Shown: positions 31,285 through 31,674 of the stretch, in pieces | How positions within the stretch are numbered: position 1 is the first letter of the stretch | How the letters are laid out: the number at the start of each line of letters is the position of its first letter | Assembly (NCBI GenBank): GCA_937124525.1 | Contig: CAKZLA010000335.1 | Location: 1-31,674, forward strand | Direction: 5' to 3' | Length of the DNA: 31,674 nucleotides | Origin: an uncultured Desulfobacterium sp. | GTDB taxonomy: Bacteria; Desulfobacterota; Desulfobacteria; Desulfobacterales; Desulfobacteraceae | Notes under the pieces: model-generated | The model's input: the letters and a program-made list of their open reading frames with translations, nothing else | Databases searched by the model: none | Told to the model about the DNA's origin: nothing | Position numbers and translations under genes: made by a program

Positions 31285-31437
31285 TCACTCTTTTTTGATA
31301 AAAATTTTCCATGCAAATGCCTTGGCCTTAATTTTACTTTCATGCTGTAGTGCTTGTCATAAATTATACTGGCTCTGCTGAATCAACCAGCTTTTAGAAC
31401 TACCGCCGAAGGCTTTAGAAATTCTTATAGCTATTAT
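31285..31437 (-). pseudogene. HigA-type antitoxin C-terminal remnant with in-frame UGA
   Basis: The minus frame reads AIRISKAFGGSSKSWLIQQS, QYNL, then TGA (31357-31359), then QALQHESKIKAKAFAWKIFI and stop. HigA antitoxins have the same order: (A)xRLSKAFGxSxExWLxxQxxYDLWQAxx. The UGA stands where the family has Trp. The N-terminal helix-turn-helix is missing, replaced by a transposase frame. Confidence 0.7.
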
Positions 31438-31674
31438 CGCTTCCATACCCACCCCACAACGGATTCCAAAGACATAAAGAGTTGCACATACCAGAGTTGT
31501 GAACCAGATTTGACTGGCTTGTGTTTCCCATGAAAGGGATTCTGGATATTGATTCCGATTCTTGATTGCCTGTTGATGTCTATGAACAGCGCTTTGGGAT
31601 GCTCCAGTTGCAGCAGTCTCTTTGATTGTCGCTGATTTGTTTTGTTGATAAAATGCAAATATTTGTGTACATCT
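31438..31674 (-). mobile_element. Transposase N-terminal fragment running off the window
   Basis: A continuous minus frame enters from the right edge: QIFAFYQQNKSATIKETAAT, GASQSAVHRHQQAIKNRNQY, PESLSWETQASQIW and TLYVFGIRCGVGMEAI. The helix-turn-helix (TIKETAATGASQSAVHRHQQ) followed by QYPES-x-WET-x-WL and a VFGIKxGVG segment matches, from memory, a transposase family with a DUF6399-like C-terminus. The catalytic region is absent because the frame passes directly into a HigA remnant at about 31437. The overlapping 74-residue frame at 31434-31658 is its shadow. Confidence 0.55.

Noticed and set aside
31434..31658. A 74-codon minus-strand frame near the right edge
   Set aside because: It is a shadow of the transposase-like frame, which shows helix-turn-helix and family-like motifs and continues into HigA.
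1..31674. CRISPR arrays, tRNA and rRNA genes
   Set aside because: No regularly spaced repeats, no cloverleaf-type sequence and no rRNA signature were noticed by eye; a covariance search was not possible.

Overview
The window looks like an accessory region of an anaerobic desulfobacterial (Deltaproteobacteria/Desulfobacterota) chromosome. This is inferred from the style of the TonB receptors, the PchR-like AraC regulators, the LolA-like/outer-membrane/RND operon and the AAA-ATPase/PD-(D/E)XK genes; no rRNA or housekeeping marker is present, so the lineage is tentative. The theme is envelope transport, most probably uptake of iron or another metal as a metallophore complex. The region is heavily scarred: many genes are sharply cut fragments joined to one another.

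Left end (1-3535), a mosaic of remnants: the 3' part of a sodium:alanine symporter runs into an inverted DUF4198 fragment. A headless AraC DNA-binding domain, a TonB receptor lacking the rest of its barrel, a methyltransferase lacking its N-terminus and the C-terminal part of an iron/cobalamin-type binding protein follow. At 3610-5157 is an intact AAA-ATPase/nuclease-like gene with its own consensus promoter.

Minus-strand block (5330-11520): an internally deleted ABC-2 permease/M1-peptidase gene, its intact ATPase partner, and an intact pair of YbtP/YbtQ/IrtAB-type ABC transporters in tandem. Each of the two transport units follows, in transcription order, the surviving 3' tip of a TonB receptor gene whose body is gone.

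Centre (11.9-17.1 kb): a PchR/YbtA-like AraC regulator sits behind a G-rich tract, a consensus sigma-70 promoter and a TTAGGC-N2-GCCTAA palindrome, and faces an intact TonB receptor across a hairpin. A second, decayed ATPase follows; it has an in-frame UGA at a conserved Trp position and no nuclease domain. The small gene upstream of it is split by a 123-bp element with terminal inverted repeats and a perfect 8-bp target duplication.

Plus-strand operon (17.6-23.5 kb): a LolA-like periplasmic protein, an outer-membrane beta-barrel protein, an RND/MMPL exporter, a small exported protein and a DUF4198 protein. The last two are predicted to have a mature N-terminal histidine and may bind metal.

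Right part (23.5-31.7 kb): a TonB 3' tip next to a 104-bp repeat, two SAM-dependent methyltransferases (COMT-like and LCM-like), another AraC regulator, small methyltransferase and ABC fragments, the second 104-bp repeat, and an intact TonB receptor. Then come a dipeptide/nickel ABC ATPase tail, a BrnT/BrnA toxin-antitoxin pair, an orphan minimal nucleotidyltransferase, a HigA remnant and a transposase fragment at the window edge.

Working model: AraC regulators sense a metallophore and switch on TonB receptors for outer-membrane uptake. The binding protein and YbtPQ-like transporters move it inward, and the methyltransferases act on it or on a related ligand. Receptors are lost and retained as recombination remnants while the inner-membrane and cytoplasmic genes persist. 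The methyltransferase-receptor association is the best candidate here for an uncharacterised system.
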